Shown here: positions 21,940-33,209 of the stretch, one piece after another
Layout: each line of letters begins with the position of its first letter
Position numbering within the stretch: position 1 is the stretch's first letter
Source of the DNA: Vombatus ursinus
Lineage: Eukaryota > Chordata > Mammalia > Diprotodontia > Vombatidae
Direction: 5' to 3'
Length of the DNA stretch: 64,000 nucleotides
NCBI RefSeq assembly: GCF_900497805.2
Contig: NW_020954610.1
Span: forward strand, 32,875,426-32,939,425
Translations under genes and position numbers: made by a program
The notes under the pieces: model-generated
What the model saw: the letters and a program-made list of their open reading frames with translations, nothing else
Databases searched by the model: none
Told to the model about the DNA's origin: nothing

Positions 21940-22104
21940 CCACCTTGTATACCTTGTATTTGTTGAGAACATATCTTCTATAGGCTCAGTGTATATGATA
22001 TCTCTACCTGTAGATGTATAATCCTTGATGGAAGAGATTCATTTTTGTCTAGTCCCCAGAACTCAGCACAGAATAGACACTTAATAGACTAACTGATCAA
22101 CCAC
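21940..22104 (+). mobile_element. L2 LINE 3' end
   Basis: AATCCTTGATGGAAGAGATT, CATTTTTGTCTAGTCCCCAG, AACTCAGCACAGAATAGACA and CTTAATAGACTAACTGATC correspond to the L2 3' terminus. Confidence 0.7.
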
Positions 22105-22260
22105 TTCTATTTAAGTGCCAAAGAGAGTTGTCTGGGGCACTGAGAGTCTGGGTGACTTATCCATGGCCACTCAGCCAGTATGTGTCAGAGGAAAGACTTG
22201 AATCCAGATTTTCCTGACTCCAGGGTTATCCCTCTATCTACTATACCACATGGCCTTTCT
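22105..22260 (-). mobile_element. Mar1-like CORE-SINE, antisense
   Basis: GTTGTCTGGGGCACTGAGAG, TGGCCACTCAGCCAGTATGT, GACTTGAATCCAGATTTTCC and ATCTACTATACCACATGGCC give antisense core to head. The 3' third is missing. Confidence 0.75.
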
Positions 22261-22384
22261 AGATAGAAATATTAAATCTTATGATAGCCTTGTGAGCCTA
22301 TGAACCTTTTAAGGGTAGCCCTCTGACAACCTGAAAGTTTTATTTGTTTGTAAAATCCACAGAAACAGTTCTTCTAGTCAGCCA

Positions 22385-22975
22385 GTTAGCATACATTTAT
22401 AAAACACAAAGAGAGACAAAAACATGGTTCTTGCCTTCAAGGAGTTCACATTCTAATGGGGGGGACAACACGCAAAGAACTATGTACCTACAAGATAAAT
22501 ACAATGTAAATAAATGAGAGGTAATCTCAGAAGGAAGGTACTGGGGTGGGAAAGGGAAAGACATGGAAAGGTCTTCTACAGAAGGTGGGATTTCATCTGA
22601 ATCATAAAGGAATCCAGGGAAGCCAGGAGGTGGAAATGAGGAGAGAAAATGTCCTAACATGGAGTTCCATGAAAAGGCAGGGAAAGAGGAGATGAAATTT
22701 AGTGTGTTAGGACACCGAAAGCCCAGTATTACCAAATTATGGATTATGTGGAGGAGAGTAAGGCATAATAAGCCTGAAAATGTAAGAAGGGGTCAGGTTG
22801 TGAGGAGCTTTAAGAGTCAAACAGAAGATTTTATGTTTGATCCTAGAAGTAATAGGGGGTCCCTAAGATTTATTGAGTAAGGGAGTGACATGGTCAGACC
22901 TGTACTTCAGGAAGATCCCTTTGGCTGCTAAGTGGAGGATGCCCTTTTATTCTGAGAAAATGAGCAAGATAATGG
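22385..22975 (+). repeat. ancient long repeat, about 590 bp
   Basis: Good copy of the first third of the long repeat: CAAGGAGTTCACATTCTAAT, CTACAGAAGGTGGGATTTCA, AATCCAGGGAAGCCAGGAGG, GAGCTTTAAGAGTCAAACAG, GGAGTGACATGGTCAGACCT and CCCTTTGGCTGCTAAGTGGA in order. I cannot name the family. The text is non-coding in this orientation. Confidence 0.75.
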
Positions 22976-23794
22976 GGAGTGTGAGTAGGGGTTAGGAGAA
23001 AAATCTAAAGAAGAAAAATCTAAACTCCCTATCCATTTTCTGTGACTGCTGGTGGACCTGTTTTCTCTTATTCTGTTCATGAGCCAATGACATTAGAATG
23101 ATGAAGAAAAGGGAGAGACTAACACTAATAACCTCTTCAAAAAGACCTCTGCAAATTTTGTGGAGTAAAAAGAATTTGTGTGAGTTGAATGATTTGCTCA
23201 CCCTCAACCTCCTCCCAGCACTCCTGACTTCCTAAAGTCTTGGTTCTGAACTCTCCTGGAGTTTATTTGTAAGAAAAGGCACAGGCTCAAACACAAAAAG
23301 AGAAAGCTCCCTATTCTGTTGAGTTCCTAGTGGTGTTCACTGTTCAGCAGAACTTCCACCTGCTCCCTAAGCTAGTCACTCTGGATGTTCTCCCCCAAGA
23401 AGAAGCTTGTGGCCAGGGTCATTGACAGGAAGGCAGTTGTGGCAGAGATAAAGGGATCTGAGAGACAGTCAGAACCACATCCCTTTTGACTCCACCCTCC
23501 CCACCCACAGTCCCTGGGCTTCAGGATTCAAGTGGAACAGTGCGAAGCTCTGGCAGGGGAATCTGTGGGAAAGATAATGACTACTAAAGATAGTTCAACC
23601 AACCTATCACTAAATGCATTCTGGTGCCACCACCAAGGGAGTGGGCGGGAAGAGATACGAGGGAAGCAAAGCAAAGGCAGTAAGTCTTACCCGACTCCCT
23701 ATCCTTACACATATCTCATGTGAGTTATATAACTTTTCTCTGGTTTCATTTTCCCTTCAAGCATTTTGGGTAGTGAACTGGAAGGAATGCAAGA
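22976..23794. other. unique DNA with one exon-like segment
   Basis: No repeat is recognised. 23380-23680 is richer in G and C than most of the window and keeps a few CpGs. It contains the exon-like segment at 23511-23679. Confidence 0.4.
23511..23679 (+). other. exon-like segment (unconfirmed)
   Basis: CACCCTCCCCACCCACAG precedes it as an acceptor-like tract. AAGGCA|GTAAGT follows as a strong donor-like site. One frame is open throughout (56 codons, beginning SLGFRIQVEQCEALAGES and ending REEIRGKQSKG). I do not recognise the peptide. There is no matching neighbour exon in the window. It may be a conserved non-coding block. Confidence 0.22.
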
Positions 23795-23940
23795 TTTAAA
23801 GAGACAGAGCCTGGGTTCAAATCCTAACTCTGCTACTTACAACCAATGTGACCTTGAGCAATGTACTTTACCTTTTCTGGGTTTTATTGGAAATACAGGC
23901 AAATGAGGGGGATTTCTATGATCTTATCCTTGTAATCTAA
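23795..23940 (+). mobile_element. MIR SINE
   Basis: AGAGCCTGGGTTCAAATCCT, AACTCTGCTACTTACAACCA and ATGTGACCTTGAGCAATGTA form a typical MIR core. The 3' part is decayed. Confidence 0.8.
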
Positions 23941-24094
23941 TTTCATCAATAAATCCATACTCGGAGGAGCAGAGGCCTAGGGGAAGTATGATGTACCTAA
24001 CCTCTGAAAATCTCATAGATTTGTCCCTGAATGCACTGAATGCACTGGGCTGTGATTAGCTCCTGAAGAAACCAAGATACCTGAAAAGTACTCT

Positions 24095-24342
24095 ATTCTT
24101 TTGTTTATTCCATCATTTTTCACTCATGTTTTACTCTTTGTGACCCCATATGGGTTTTTCTTGGCAAAGTTACTGGAGTGCTTTGCCGTTTCCTTCTCCA
24201 GCTCATTTTACAGACTAGGAAACTGAAGCAAACAGGGTTAAGTGACTTGCTCAGGGTCACATAGCTAGTGTCTGAGGCCAGATTTGAACTCAGGTCTTCC
24301 TGACTCCAGGCACTCTATCCACTGTACTACCTAGCTGCCCTT
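24095..24342 (-). mobile_element. RTE-tailed SINE (MAR4/RTESINE-like)
   Basis: The minus-strand head is at 24319-24342 (antisense CCACTGTACTACCTAGCTGC). The body has TTCTTGGCAAAGTTACTGGA and CCAGCTCATTTTACAGACTA, and the RTE-like end has TACTCTTTGTGACCCCATAT. The CAA tail is weak. Confidence 0.85.
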
Positions 24343-24814
24343 TGTTTTCCAGTGCTCAAAACACCTTCCTCTCCAAAATTACTTTTTCCTCCTCTCCATC
24401 CAAATTGCCTAATGTAGGGCAAATTGAGGAGATTGCTTTATACCCCATCCCTTACTCCCCCAATTTCCCCATGTGCTCCCAAGACTACTTGTTGTGGAAA
24501 GGAGTCTACCCAGAATGATTTACTATTAACCTTAAAGATGATTCTTCATCTCCCCATTCCCCCTTCTCCTCAGCTCCCAAAACAATGAATTTAGTATATA
24601 AAATAATGCTAATTCTAGTCAGACATAAATTGCTTAACATTGGTATATAAGTAACAAGGAGGACAAAGATTATGCATCTCATTAGCCATGTCAGCCTCAC
24701 CCAGTTATAAAGTGTTATCTGATCACAGCACTGAACTCTGTTCAATTGTCATAGTTCATGAAGAATGGAAGTTTTAAAAGAAATAAAATATTGGCACCAA
24801 TGTTTTTGAACCGT
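24343..24814. other. unique DNA
   Basis: No gene or repeat is recognised. Confidence 0.4.
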
Positions 24815-24895
24815 TTCACCTATAAAATCAGATAAAATGAAGTATAGTCACTTCTAAGGTCCCTTCCAGCACTAAATCAGTGATCTTTCATCCTA
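24815..24895 (+). mobile_element. MIR-type SINE 3' fragment
   Basis: TTTCACCTATAAAATCAGAT, CACTTCTAAGGTCCCTTCCA and GCACTAAATCAGTGATCTTT match the common MIR 3' variant. Confidence 0.55.
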
Positions 24896-25564
24896 AGTTG
24901 TACCATATGGAAAGGAAAAGGAAAACTGAGAGGGAATAAAGTCATTTATTTCTACTGAGGGACCCCAAAGTCTGAAGACAGAGATTACAAGTGCATTTTC
25001 TTTTCCTACCTTGGCATGTGGGTAGAGTAGAACATAGCTTAAATGACATGAGTTGAGAAAGATGCAAAGATCCCACCTGCCCTAATATATCTCCCAACTG
25101 CCTGTTCAGTAATCTACTAAAAACAAGTCCCACCAATTTTATTTGCAACATTTGGTCTGAGCTTAAAAATAGTAAAAAGCTAGATAGAGCAGAGATGGAA
25201 AACAGAAGTCAAGGTATATTGCTCATAGTAGAAAGTATGTGAACAAGTTAAGTCATAAATCAGTTGGTCAGTTTTCAGCTTAATGATTTACTGCCTTATC
25301 AAAAGGATCTTGGTTTTAACTTTTTATGAGGCTTATCATCTAAAAGCTACCTCTAAAATTAGAAGCTAATAAATGATTAGCTATATAGGTTTAAATCCAA
25401 AGCAGCTGACAGAGGTAATAAAAGATTCTTCACACTTTCACCTTATTAGCTTGGTTAAGGCTATTAGCCTAGTTAAGGTTATTTCTACAAAGCAAAGCAA
25501 AGTAGGAACCCAGGAGTTACTCAGTAAATATAGTGAAATATAATAGATATCTCCTCAAATCCCC
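24896..25564. other. unique DNA
   Basis: No gene or repeat is recognised. GCTTGGTTAAGGCTATTAGC and CTAGTTAAGGTTATT at 25449-25483 form a short imperfect direct repeat. Confidence 0.4.
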
Positions 25565-25800
25565 CAAGTGCTTTTGCACAGGCTGTCACCCTTCCAAGGA
25601 ATGTACTCCTTCCCCATAGGAGATGGGAAGTCTTTGCTGACACCCTTAATTGTTATGATTGTTGTTAGAGTTCTCTTCCTTCTCAAATTATCATGTCTGT
25701 TTATATATGTTATTTTCCAATAGAATGTAAGTTTCATAATTGCAAGAAGGTTTTTTTTATTTTTGTCTCATATTTCCAAACACCTAGATTAATGATTTTT
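25565..25800 (+). mobile_element. L2 LINE 3' end
   Basis: AGTGCTTTTGCACAGGCTGT, CCTTCCAAGGAATGTACTCC, AATAGAATGTAAGTTTCATA and TTTGTCTCATATTTCCAAAC correspond to the L2 3' end. Confidence 0.7.
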
Positions 25801-26411
25801 ATATAGTATCACACTGATATCTTATTGGATCTTACATTAGATCTTATTCACCATTAAATCATAAACTTTTCATTCCATACTAAAATTTGTTCTTAATTTT
25901 TAGCTTTGTGGCAAATGTTCAGTGTCATGGTGTGGTAGGCTCAGCCTGATTCATGCCAATCTAATAGTTTAGTTTTCAGAATTGAATGAAATGAGACACA
26001 TGAAGATAATCTAACTGCAAATGAAAGTAATTTTATATACCAAGCATTGATTCAGATGGATGAAGCTTCTCTGACTTTTCACTTATTTGTCATGGTGCAT
26101 CACTGGTCAGAAATACGCATGAAGCCTGAAGGAGGAGCTCCTGAATCCTCATATACTGGATTTTGAACTTAAACCACAGGGAATCTACATCAGTGGCTCA
26201 AGCCTTCTTCCCTAGGCCAAGATTCATTACCTTTTAAGGAAAAACTAACCTATCCTGTATGGATTAAGGTCTTAGGAAAAGTTAGCCTAGCCTGTGTGAA
26301 AGGAATCCTAACAGATATTGCTCTTACCACACATGGGAGAATAAAACCTGACTCTACAAACTTAGAAGAATTTTGGCAGCAACTTGGAAAAGATTTTATT
26401 GTTGTTTTATG
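25801..26411. other. unassigned DNA
   Basis: No repeat or gene is named. 25920-26370 ends in an AATAAA-containing stretch and could be an old LTR, but no ends or flanking duplication are visible. Confidence 0.35.
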
Positions 26412-26632
26412 TCTAGACCTGTGATTTCATTGATTTAGAGAAATCCCAGTGAGAAAACTACCAATGCAGAGCACAATTACTCAACAATTTATGATCATAG
26501 ATTTACCCAAGGCACTTATGTGGCTAAGTAACTTGGTCAAGGTAACACAATCAGCATGTGTGAGAGACAGGATTTGAACTCTGGTCTTCTTGGCTTTGCT
26601 TCTCTAAGCTATTATGACATGTTATCTCTTAA
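26412..26632 (-). mobile_element. Mar1-like CORE-SINE, antisense
   Basis: GACCTGTGATTTCATTGATT, CAGTGAGAAAACTACCAATG, GTAACACAATCAGCATGTGT, GATTTGAACTCTGGTCTTCT and AAGCTATTATGACATGTTAT cover a nearly full element. Confidence 0.75.
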
Positions 26633-28374
26633 GACAGTTTAACCTTTTTATTATATTACATTTTGTCATATCATGTTATGTCATATGACATTACCTTTTT
26701 TTTAATCTGCTGTGTGATATGATGTAGCATGATATGACATTATACTATCAAAATGTTATGTTGTGCATTGTAGTGAAAGTTTGTCTTTGGAACCACTTAA
26801 GAATTTTTTAAAAAAATGAAAGTATATTAAAAGCACCATTGCACACCAAAAATGTATGTGCTCATTAGAAATTGAAGAAAGATGGATCAAATTGTCAGGC
26901 TACATCAGACTTTTTCTCATTTGGTGCTTCATTTTGGTGTGGTCGCTATGCTTTAAAGTTTAGTCCTTCACAAAGTTAATTTTATTCTTTTGGTCAAAGG
27001 TTACTGAGCTTTGAGTCAAAGTATGTTAACTAAACTCACAAAAGAAAAAAATTGATTCATTAACGAGAATGTCAATTTGCTAATTTACAAAGAGATAATT
27101 TAGTAATTTAAAGAAAAATAATAGATCTAGCCTGGGAACTGAGACTCATCATCTGCATAAGACATTCCCCTCTAGTAAGAAGGTTCACTCAGGAAGCAAA
27201 TCACTAATTGGAAGGTTGCTGGGTAATATCTAATATCAAATAATAATATCAAAGCAATGGAAGTTAGATGTTTAATAGTTCCCAATCAGTAATCAATTGA
27301 TGACCACTTGTTTGGTATGGCAGTTACCACCACAGCCCCTTCCCCATGTTAAGAATAAATGTCTAGAAGTACAATGGTGATGTAATGCTAAGCTAGAACA
27401 AGTACACAGAGCTGTCAGTAACTCTTACTTGTTATCACCTTCAGCCCCTTTCCCTCTGGAAGAATGAGTTTCCTTTCAAACCAATCCTTGGGAAACAATA
27501 GGAAGGAAAATGAGATTACCAAACCACCTAGTTAGATCATCTCAGGCACTTTTTTTTTTGTTTTATGGCCTAGAAGAATCCAATATAAGTATTATATCTC
27601 TTTCCCTGAGATATCATACAAGTAATCCAAAATTCTCTTCTATGCTATGAGCTCCTAGCCAGAGAATACAAAATATTTGAGTTTTAAATTGCTTTGTCTT
27701 CTCCTGGTTACTGCTCAATTGTCACTCTCTGGCTGCATGTGAACAATAACATACAGATTAGCAATGCAATGATTAGTAGCCAATTTTTTGTAGTTGTCAC
27801 TATAAGAGACAAAATAAACAGAAAGGTAATCAAATTTTTCAGAGTACAGGTTAGTCTCCTTCCACTTCTAAGGGAAAGAAAGGGAAAGGGAAAGGAATAG
27901 GAAAGGGATGAAGCATTATTGATTGGCACTTGTGTCAGGCATCCTGTGTTGTTCCAGCAATGAAGTACCTACCACATCTCATGCATGATTCAATCACACC
28001 ACAGAGACTTCAGTAGCCTGGGGCTGACAAAATCATGATGGTTGCTTTCCCCCACTATCTCCTCTTGGCTTCAATTCTCCAACTTCCTAATATTCTCTGC
28101 CACTGCTATTGTAGCCTCTCCCCATTGTTTTCATACTCTCATGGCTTCTATTCCAGACAAGTCCATTTGTGTGGGGCAAAAGTAATGATCATAGTTCTCT
28201 TGGCAGAGATCCCAAGATCTGGATAAACTCCTTGAAGGATCAAGAAAGAGGGAATACTGGGAGACCTCCACCAAACCACTGGGTATCCATCTCTATCATC
28301 TTGATCTTCTTGGTGACATCTATAAAGATATGGTCAAAATAGTGCTGCAAATAAAATGAAAAAAACATATTTAT
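26633..28374. other. unassigned DNA, mostly unique
   Basis: About 1.7 kb without named repeats. 26640-26760 is an AT-rich patch with scattered CATATGACAT-like words. A GGGAAA-type run lies at 27871-27907. No coding gene is supported. Confidence 0.4.
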
Positions 28375-28455
28375 TTAGGTTTATTTACATAGCAAGTGCT
28401 TACTAGGTGCCAAGCATTGTGCTAATTAATTAATCAATAGAGCAACAGAGATACA
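28375..28455 (+). repeat. ancient long repeat, head fragment
   Basis: ATAGCAAGTGCTTACTAGGT and GCCAAGCATTGTGCTAATTA are the head. It then grades into a simple repeat. Confidence 0.5.
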
Positions 28456-28461
28456 AATATA

Positions 28462-28495
28462 TATGTATGTTTGTAATCCATGTATGTATGTATGT

Positions 28496-28534
<39 letters not shown>

Positions 28535-28549
28535 GAGAGAGAGAGAGAG
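28462..28549. repeat. (TATG)n then (GA)n microsatellites
   Basis: TATG units at 28462-28495 are followed by GA units, with one GGTA interruption, to 28549. Confidence 0.95.
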
Positions 28550-28757
28550 TGCTCGTTTCTGGTACAAAGAGTTCAAATTTGAATAGAGGGAGAAAAGACA
28601 TATTGGGGAATGGTGGCAAGAAAAGATTATTTTGGTCTAGAAAATCACAGGAATGGTGAATGAAATGTAATTACTGGATTGATCTCTGTTTCATTACTGT
28701 TTGATTTTTATTTGGTTAGATTATTATTTTATTTCTTAGTGCTACAGGTAGAATGAA

Positions 28758-28902
28758 AGGGGGGCAGCTAGGTGGTGCAGTGGATAGAGCACTGGCCCTG
28801 AAGTCAAGAGGACCTGAGTTCAAATACAGCCTCAGACACTTGACATTTACTAGCTGTGTGACCTTGAGCAAGTCAAGTAACCCCATTGCCTACAAAAAAA
28901 AA
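28758..28902 (+). mobile_element. WSINE1-like CORE-SINE
   Basis: Near-complete copy: GGGGCAGCTAGGTGGTGCAG, TGGATAGAGCACTGGCCCTG, AGGACCTGAGTTCAAATACA, TTACTAGCTGTGTGACCTTG, then an A-run at 28893-28902. It has few mutations, so it is among the younger SINEs here. The head carries a CTCF-like core with one CpG-to-TpG loss. Confidence 0.9.
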
Positions 28903-29339
28903 GTAGTGGATAGATATGATAGCAGTAGTATCATAGGAAGATAGCCATTTGATGTGTTTGAAGCCAAGTTAGATATGGCAATATCTAACCAATCAGGAAT
29001 GCAGAGCACCAAGGTGGGACCAGGAGATACTTGGATGAATATTAATGTAAGCATTTATATTAAAGAGGGACTTGTGACTAGGAATAATAACTCTCTCTCT
29101 ATTTTGGGAAGAAAACTAGTGTTAGCTTCGAATTATAACCTGAATCCCATTGAAAATGTTCAAAAGGTATATAGAGAAAGATGCACTGTCAGCTAATAAT
29201 ATCCCAGTATCATATATGACCAATTCCTAAAATGACTTCTTCAACTAAATTCAAGTGCAAGGAAATTTCCATAGCTTAAGTACAGCATTCTATTATATTC
29301 CTCCAGTCTCAGAGGAACTTAACTATCACTTTTAAAGAA
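28903..29339. other. unassigned DNA
   Basis: One frame is open at 28954-29196 (80 codons) and contains NLNPIENVQKVY, a faint echo of Tc1-type transposases. Too little supports that reading. Confidence 0.35.
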
Positions 29340-31063
29340 ACCTTCATGATCGTCTCAATAGATGCAGAAAAAGCTTTTGACAAAATATAACACCCATTCC
29401 TATTAAAAACACTAGAAAGCATAGGAATAAATGGAGTCTTCCTTAAAATGATAAATAACATCTACCTAAAACCTTCAGTAAGCATCATATGTAATGTGGA
29501 TAAGCTAGAAGCATTTCCAATAAGATTGGAGGTGAAACAAGGATGTCCATTATCACCACTGTTGTTCAATATGGTACTGGAAACATTAGCATTAGCAATG
29601 AGAGAAGAAAAGGAAATTGAAGTTAGTTATTAGAATAGGCAAAAAAGAAACAAAGCTATCACTCTTTGCAGATGACATGATAATATACTTAGAGAATCCA
29701 AGAGAATCAAGTAATTGATTTGAAACCCAGGAACTATATGAACACAATTACAAAACACGTTTCATGCAAATAAAGTCAGATTTAATTGGAAAAACATCAG
29801 TTGCTCATGGGAAGGCCAAGCTAATATATAATATATGACAATTCTACCTAAGCTGATTTATTTATTCAGTGCCATACCAATCAAAATACCAAAAATTATC
29901 TTATAGAGCTAAAAAAAATAACAAGATTCATTTGGAATAACAAAAGGTCTAGAATATCAAGAGAACTAATGAAAAGAAATGCAAGGGAAGGTGGCCTAGC
30001 CATACCAGATCTTAAACTGTATTATAAAGCAGCAATCAACAAAACTACTTGGTACTGGCTAAGAAATAGAATAGGTTAGGTATGCAAGACACAGTAGTTA
30101 ATGACTATAGTAATCTACTATTTGATAAACACAAAGACCCAAGATTCTGGGATAAGAACTCACTATTTGACAAAAACTGCTGGGAAAACTGGAAAAGAGT
30201 ATGGCAGAAACTAGACATAGACCAAAATCTTGCACCATATACCAAAACAAAGTCGAAATGGGTTCATGATTTGATATAACTTTGATATAAATGCTGATAC
30301 TATAAACAAACTTGGAGAGCAAGAAATAAGTCACCTGTCAGAAGAATTTATGACCAAACAGGAGATAGAGAACATTATGAAATGCAAAATGGATAATTTC
30401 AATTTCAAATTGAAAAGTTTTTGCACAAACAAAGCCAATTCAACCAAGATTAGGAGAGAAGCAGAAAACTGGGAAAGAATTTTTACAACCAGTCTCTCTG
30501 ATAAGGGCCTCATTTCTAAAATATGTGGAGAACTTAGTCAAATTTATAAGAATATAAGTCATTCCCCAATTGATAAATGATCAAAGTATATGAACAAGCA
30601 GTTTTCAGATGAAGAAATTAAAGCCATCTATAGTCATATGAAAAAAATGCTCTAAATCACTATTTATTAGAGAAATGCAAATGAAAACAACTCTGAGGTA
30701 CCACATCACACCTATCAGATTGGCCAACAAGACAAAACAGGAAAATGATAAATGCTAGACAAGATGTGGGAAAATTGGAATACTAATGCATTATTGGCGG
30801 AGTTGTGAAATGATCCAACCATATTGAAGAGCAATTTGGAACTATACTTAAAGGGCTATAAAAATGTGCATATCCTTTGACCCAACAATAGCAATTCTAA
30901 GGCTGTATCCCAAAGAGATCATAAAAATGGGAAAAGGACCCACATGTACAAAAGTATTCATAGCAGCTCTTTCTATGGTGGCAAAGAATCGAACATTTAG
31001 GGATGCCCATCAACTGGAGAATGGCTGAACATGTTGTGGTATTTGAATGTAACGAAAAACCAT
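29340..31063 (+). mobile_element. L1 LINE, left part of a split copy
   Basis: This is 5'-truncated L1 ORF2, starting at the SIDAEKAFDK block (about 29355). It contains RT signature VKQGCPLSPLLFNMVLE (29531-29581) and the catalytic FADD (codons at 29665-29676). It also contains the linker, and the C-terminal blocks. Some of the RT-to-linker part is missing near 29740-29820. The copy breaks off at 31063 and resumes at 35131, on the other side of the HAL1 insertion. Confidence 0.88.
29445..31063 (+). pseudogene. L1 ORF2 remnant (RT and C-terminus)
   Basis: Open pieces: 29448-29633 (RT palm, ends in a stop shortly before FADD), 30082-30279 (WENWKRVWQKLDIDQNLAPY, the post-RT linker) and 30350-30580 (MTKQEIENIMKCKMDNFNFK, KSFCTNKANSTKIRREAENW). 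The pieces lie in different frames with deletions between, so no ORF2 protein could be made. The reading continues past 30640 (REMQMKTTLRYHITPIRLAN-like) to 31063. Confidence 0.85.
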
Positions 31064-31080
31064 AAGAAATGATGATTAGG
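31064..31080 (+). repeat. target-site duplication, left copy (HAL1)
   Basis: AAGAAATGATGATTAGG here and AAGAAATGATGAACAGG at 35114-35130 agree at 15 of 17 bases. Both lie in the host L1, whose text reads on smoothly across them, so this marks the insertion point. The cut site (AT/AAGAAA) is close to the L1 endonuclease preference TT/AAAA. Confidence 0.85.
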
Positions 31081-31782
31081 GGTGCAGAGCCAAGATGGTG
31101 GAGTAAAAGCAGTGACTTGCTTGAGCTCTCCTCCAAACCCCTCCAAATACCTGTAAAAATTGACTCTAAACAAATTCTAGAGCAGCAGAACCCACAAAAA
31201 GATAGAGTGAACCAAATTTCCAGCCCAAGACAACCTGAAAGGTTGTCAAGAAAGGTCTGCTGGGCTGGGCTGGGAGAGAAATGCAGTTCAATGTGGGCTG
31301 TGCAGACAAAGATGGGGCCTCAGCAAACCTAGAGCAGGCCTCAGGGGACTGAATTGCAGGCAGCTGTGGTGGTTTCCAGACTTCTCAACCCACAAATGCC
31401 AGACAGCTTAGAAGGTCAGTAGGTAAGTCTGTTGGACCTAGGTGAGAGAGGAGCTTGGTCCAGCCCAAGTCCTGGCACAGCCCTGGGGAGGCAGCTGCTT
31501 CCCAAGCTCTCAGCCCACAGATGGTGGGGGATCAAGCAGCTGATCATAAGGGGATTGCAGGAATCTCTTTGCTGCCACTGAAGCAGGATTGTCTTGCTTT
31601 GACAGTGCTTGGATCTGGGTCACAATTAGGGGTGGTGATCCCAGGCCACGGAGGGGTGCTGGTATGGTGGAGCTTGTGGCAGCAGTGGAGAGGGAATCCT
31701 CCTCATAGTTCCAAGGAGAAAAGAGTGCTTGTGGTCACTCATAGACCAGACATAGGCCAGGAAAGTAGTAAACACCTTGCCT

Positions 31783-31799
31783 TTGATCATGCTACCTTG
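31783..31799 (-). repeat. target-site duplication, left copy (SINE)
   Basis: TTGATCATGCTACCTTG here and TTGATCATACTACCTTG at 31963-31979 differ at one base. Confidence 0.9.
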
Positions 31800-31962
31800 T
31801 TTGATTGTTTTGTTTTTTTTTGTTTTGGCTAAGCAATGGGGTTAAGTGACTTGCCTAAGGTCACACAGCTAGTAAGTGTTATGTGTCTGAGGCTGGATTT
31901 GAACTCAGGTCCTCCTGACTCCAGGGCCAGTGCTCTATCCACTGTACCACCTAGCTGCCCCC
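31800..31962 (-). mobile_element. WSINE1-like CORE-SINE inside HAL1
   Basis: Antisense WSINE1-like element: poly-T start (TGTTTTTTTTTGTTTTGGC), AATGGGGTTAAGTGACTTGC, GTCACACAGCTAGTAAGTGT, GGATTTGAACTCAGGTCCTC, GTACCACCTAGCTGCCCCC. Flanked by a 17-bp target-site duplication with a single mismatch (31783-31799, 31963-31979). It is therefore younger than the HAL1. Confidence 0.95.
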
Positions 31963-31979
31963 TTGATCATACTACCTTG
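31963..31979 (-). repeat. target-site duplication, right copy (SINE)
   Basis: Second copy of the duplication described at 31783-31799. Confidence 0.9.
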
Positions 31980-32113
31980 AAAGAACTGAAAATTTACAGA
32001 TGTTTGGAAGTATCTCTGTAAACAGCTACACAAAACCCCCGAAACTTGGGACAGTACATTCTCCACACTGGAAACAGACCCCTACCTTAACAAAGAGTTC
32101 AAAACTCAAGTAA

Positions 32114-33209
32114 TTGGCTGGGAAAAGGAGCAAAAAGCGCAAAAAAAGTCATTCCATAGAATCTTACTTTGGTGACAAAGAAGACCAAAACATACAACCA
32201 GAAGAAGACAACAAAGTCAAAATTCCTGCATCCAAAGCCTCCAAGAAAAATATGAATCAGTCCCAGGCCATGGAAGAGTTCAAAAAGGATTTTGAGAAGC
32301 AAGTAACAGAAGTAAAGGAAAAACTGGGAAGAGAAATGAGAGCAATGCAAGAAAATCATGAAAAATAAATCAACAGCTTGCTAAAGGAAACCCAAAATTA
32401 TATTGAAGAAAATGCCACTTTAAAAAATAGACTAACCCAAATGACAAAAGAGGTCCAAAAATCCAATGAGGAGAAGAATGCCTTAAAAAGCATAATTGGC
32501 CAAATGGAAAAGGAAGTCCAAAAGCTAACTGAAGAAAATACTTCCTTAAAACTTAGAATGAAAAAATGGAAGCTAGTGACTTTATTAGAAATCAAAACAT
32601 TGTAAAATAAAACCAAAAGAATGAAAAATAGAAGACAATGCAAAATATTTTATTGGAAAAAAAACAACTGACTTGGAAAATAGATCCAGGAAAGAGAATT
32701 TAAAAATTATTGGACCATCTGAAAGCCATGATCAAAAAAAGAGCCTAGACATCATCTTTCAAGAAATTATCAAGGAAAACTGCCCTGATATTCTAGAACC
32801 AGAGGGTAAAATAGAAATTGAAAGAATCCACAGACCACCTCTTGAAAGAGATCCCCAGAAGAAAACTCCTAGGAATATCATAGCCAGATTCCAGAGTTAC
32901 CAGGTCAAGGAGAAAATATGGCAAGCAGGCAGAAAGAAACAATTCAAGTATTGTGGAAATACAATCAGGATAACACAAGATTTAGCAGCTTCTATATTAA
33001 GGGATCAGAGGGCTTAGAATATGATATTCTGGAGGTCAAAGGAGCTGTAATTACAACCAAGAATCACCTACCCAGCAAAACTGAGTATAATCCCTTCAGG
33101 GGAAAATTGGAAATTCAGTGAAATAAAGGACTTTCAAGAATTCTTGATGAAAAGACCAGAGCCAAATAGAAAACTTGACTTTCAAATACAAGACTCAAGA
33201 GAAGCATAA
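32114..33209 (+). pseudogene. L1/HAL1 ORF1 remnant
   Basis: It would encode the L1 ORF1 RNA-binding chaperone that packages LINE RNA in the cytoplasm. N-terminal basic part AGKRSKKRKKSHSIES, with TTG where ATG is expected. Then a coiled coil (about 32390-32570: NATLKNRLTQMTKEVQ with heptad-spaced L and I), then the RRM-like domain from 32673 (ENLKIIGPSESHDQKKSLD, RHR-like RIHRPPLERDPQ), and the C-terminal domain to 33209 (RITYPAKLSII, FSEIKDFQEFLMKRP). Damage: an in-frame stop at about 32366, a frameshift between 32605 and 32673, and stops at 33015 and about 33048. The frame still reaches the normal end at 33209. Confidence 0.88.

Larger units (their letters stand above)
31081..32113 (+). promoter_or_regulatory. 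L1/HAL1 5' UTR (promoter region)
   Basis: This is the region that drives transcription in L1 elements. The YY1-like CAAGATGGTG at 31091-31100 sits about ten bases from the start, as in primate L1 (CAAGATGGC); the expected CpG has become TpG. The stretch is richer in G and C (GGCTGGGCTGGGAGAG, CAGCCCTGGGGAGGCAGCTG) than the rest of the window. The 125-codon open frame at 31455-31832 falls inside it and runs into the SINE, so I do not treat it as a gene. Confidence 0.6.

Noticed and set aside
25920-26400. Possible LTR with AATAAA near 26340
   Set aside because: No TG/CA ends or flanking duplication could be found, and no second copy in the window.
28954-29196. Open frame with NLNPIENVQKVY, like the NPIENLW of Tc1 transposases
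   Set aside because: Only a few residues match. No upstream D,D catalytic blocks or inverted terminal repeats are visible.
31455-31832. 125-codon open frame beginning MVQPKSWHSPGEAAASQ
   Set aside because: It lies in the GC-richer 5' UTR of the HAL1-like element and its 3' end runs into an antisense SINE. The length fits chance in that composition.
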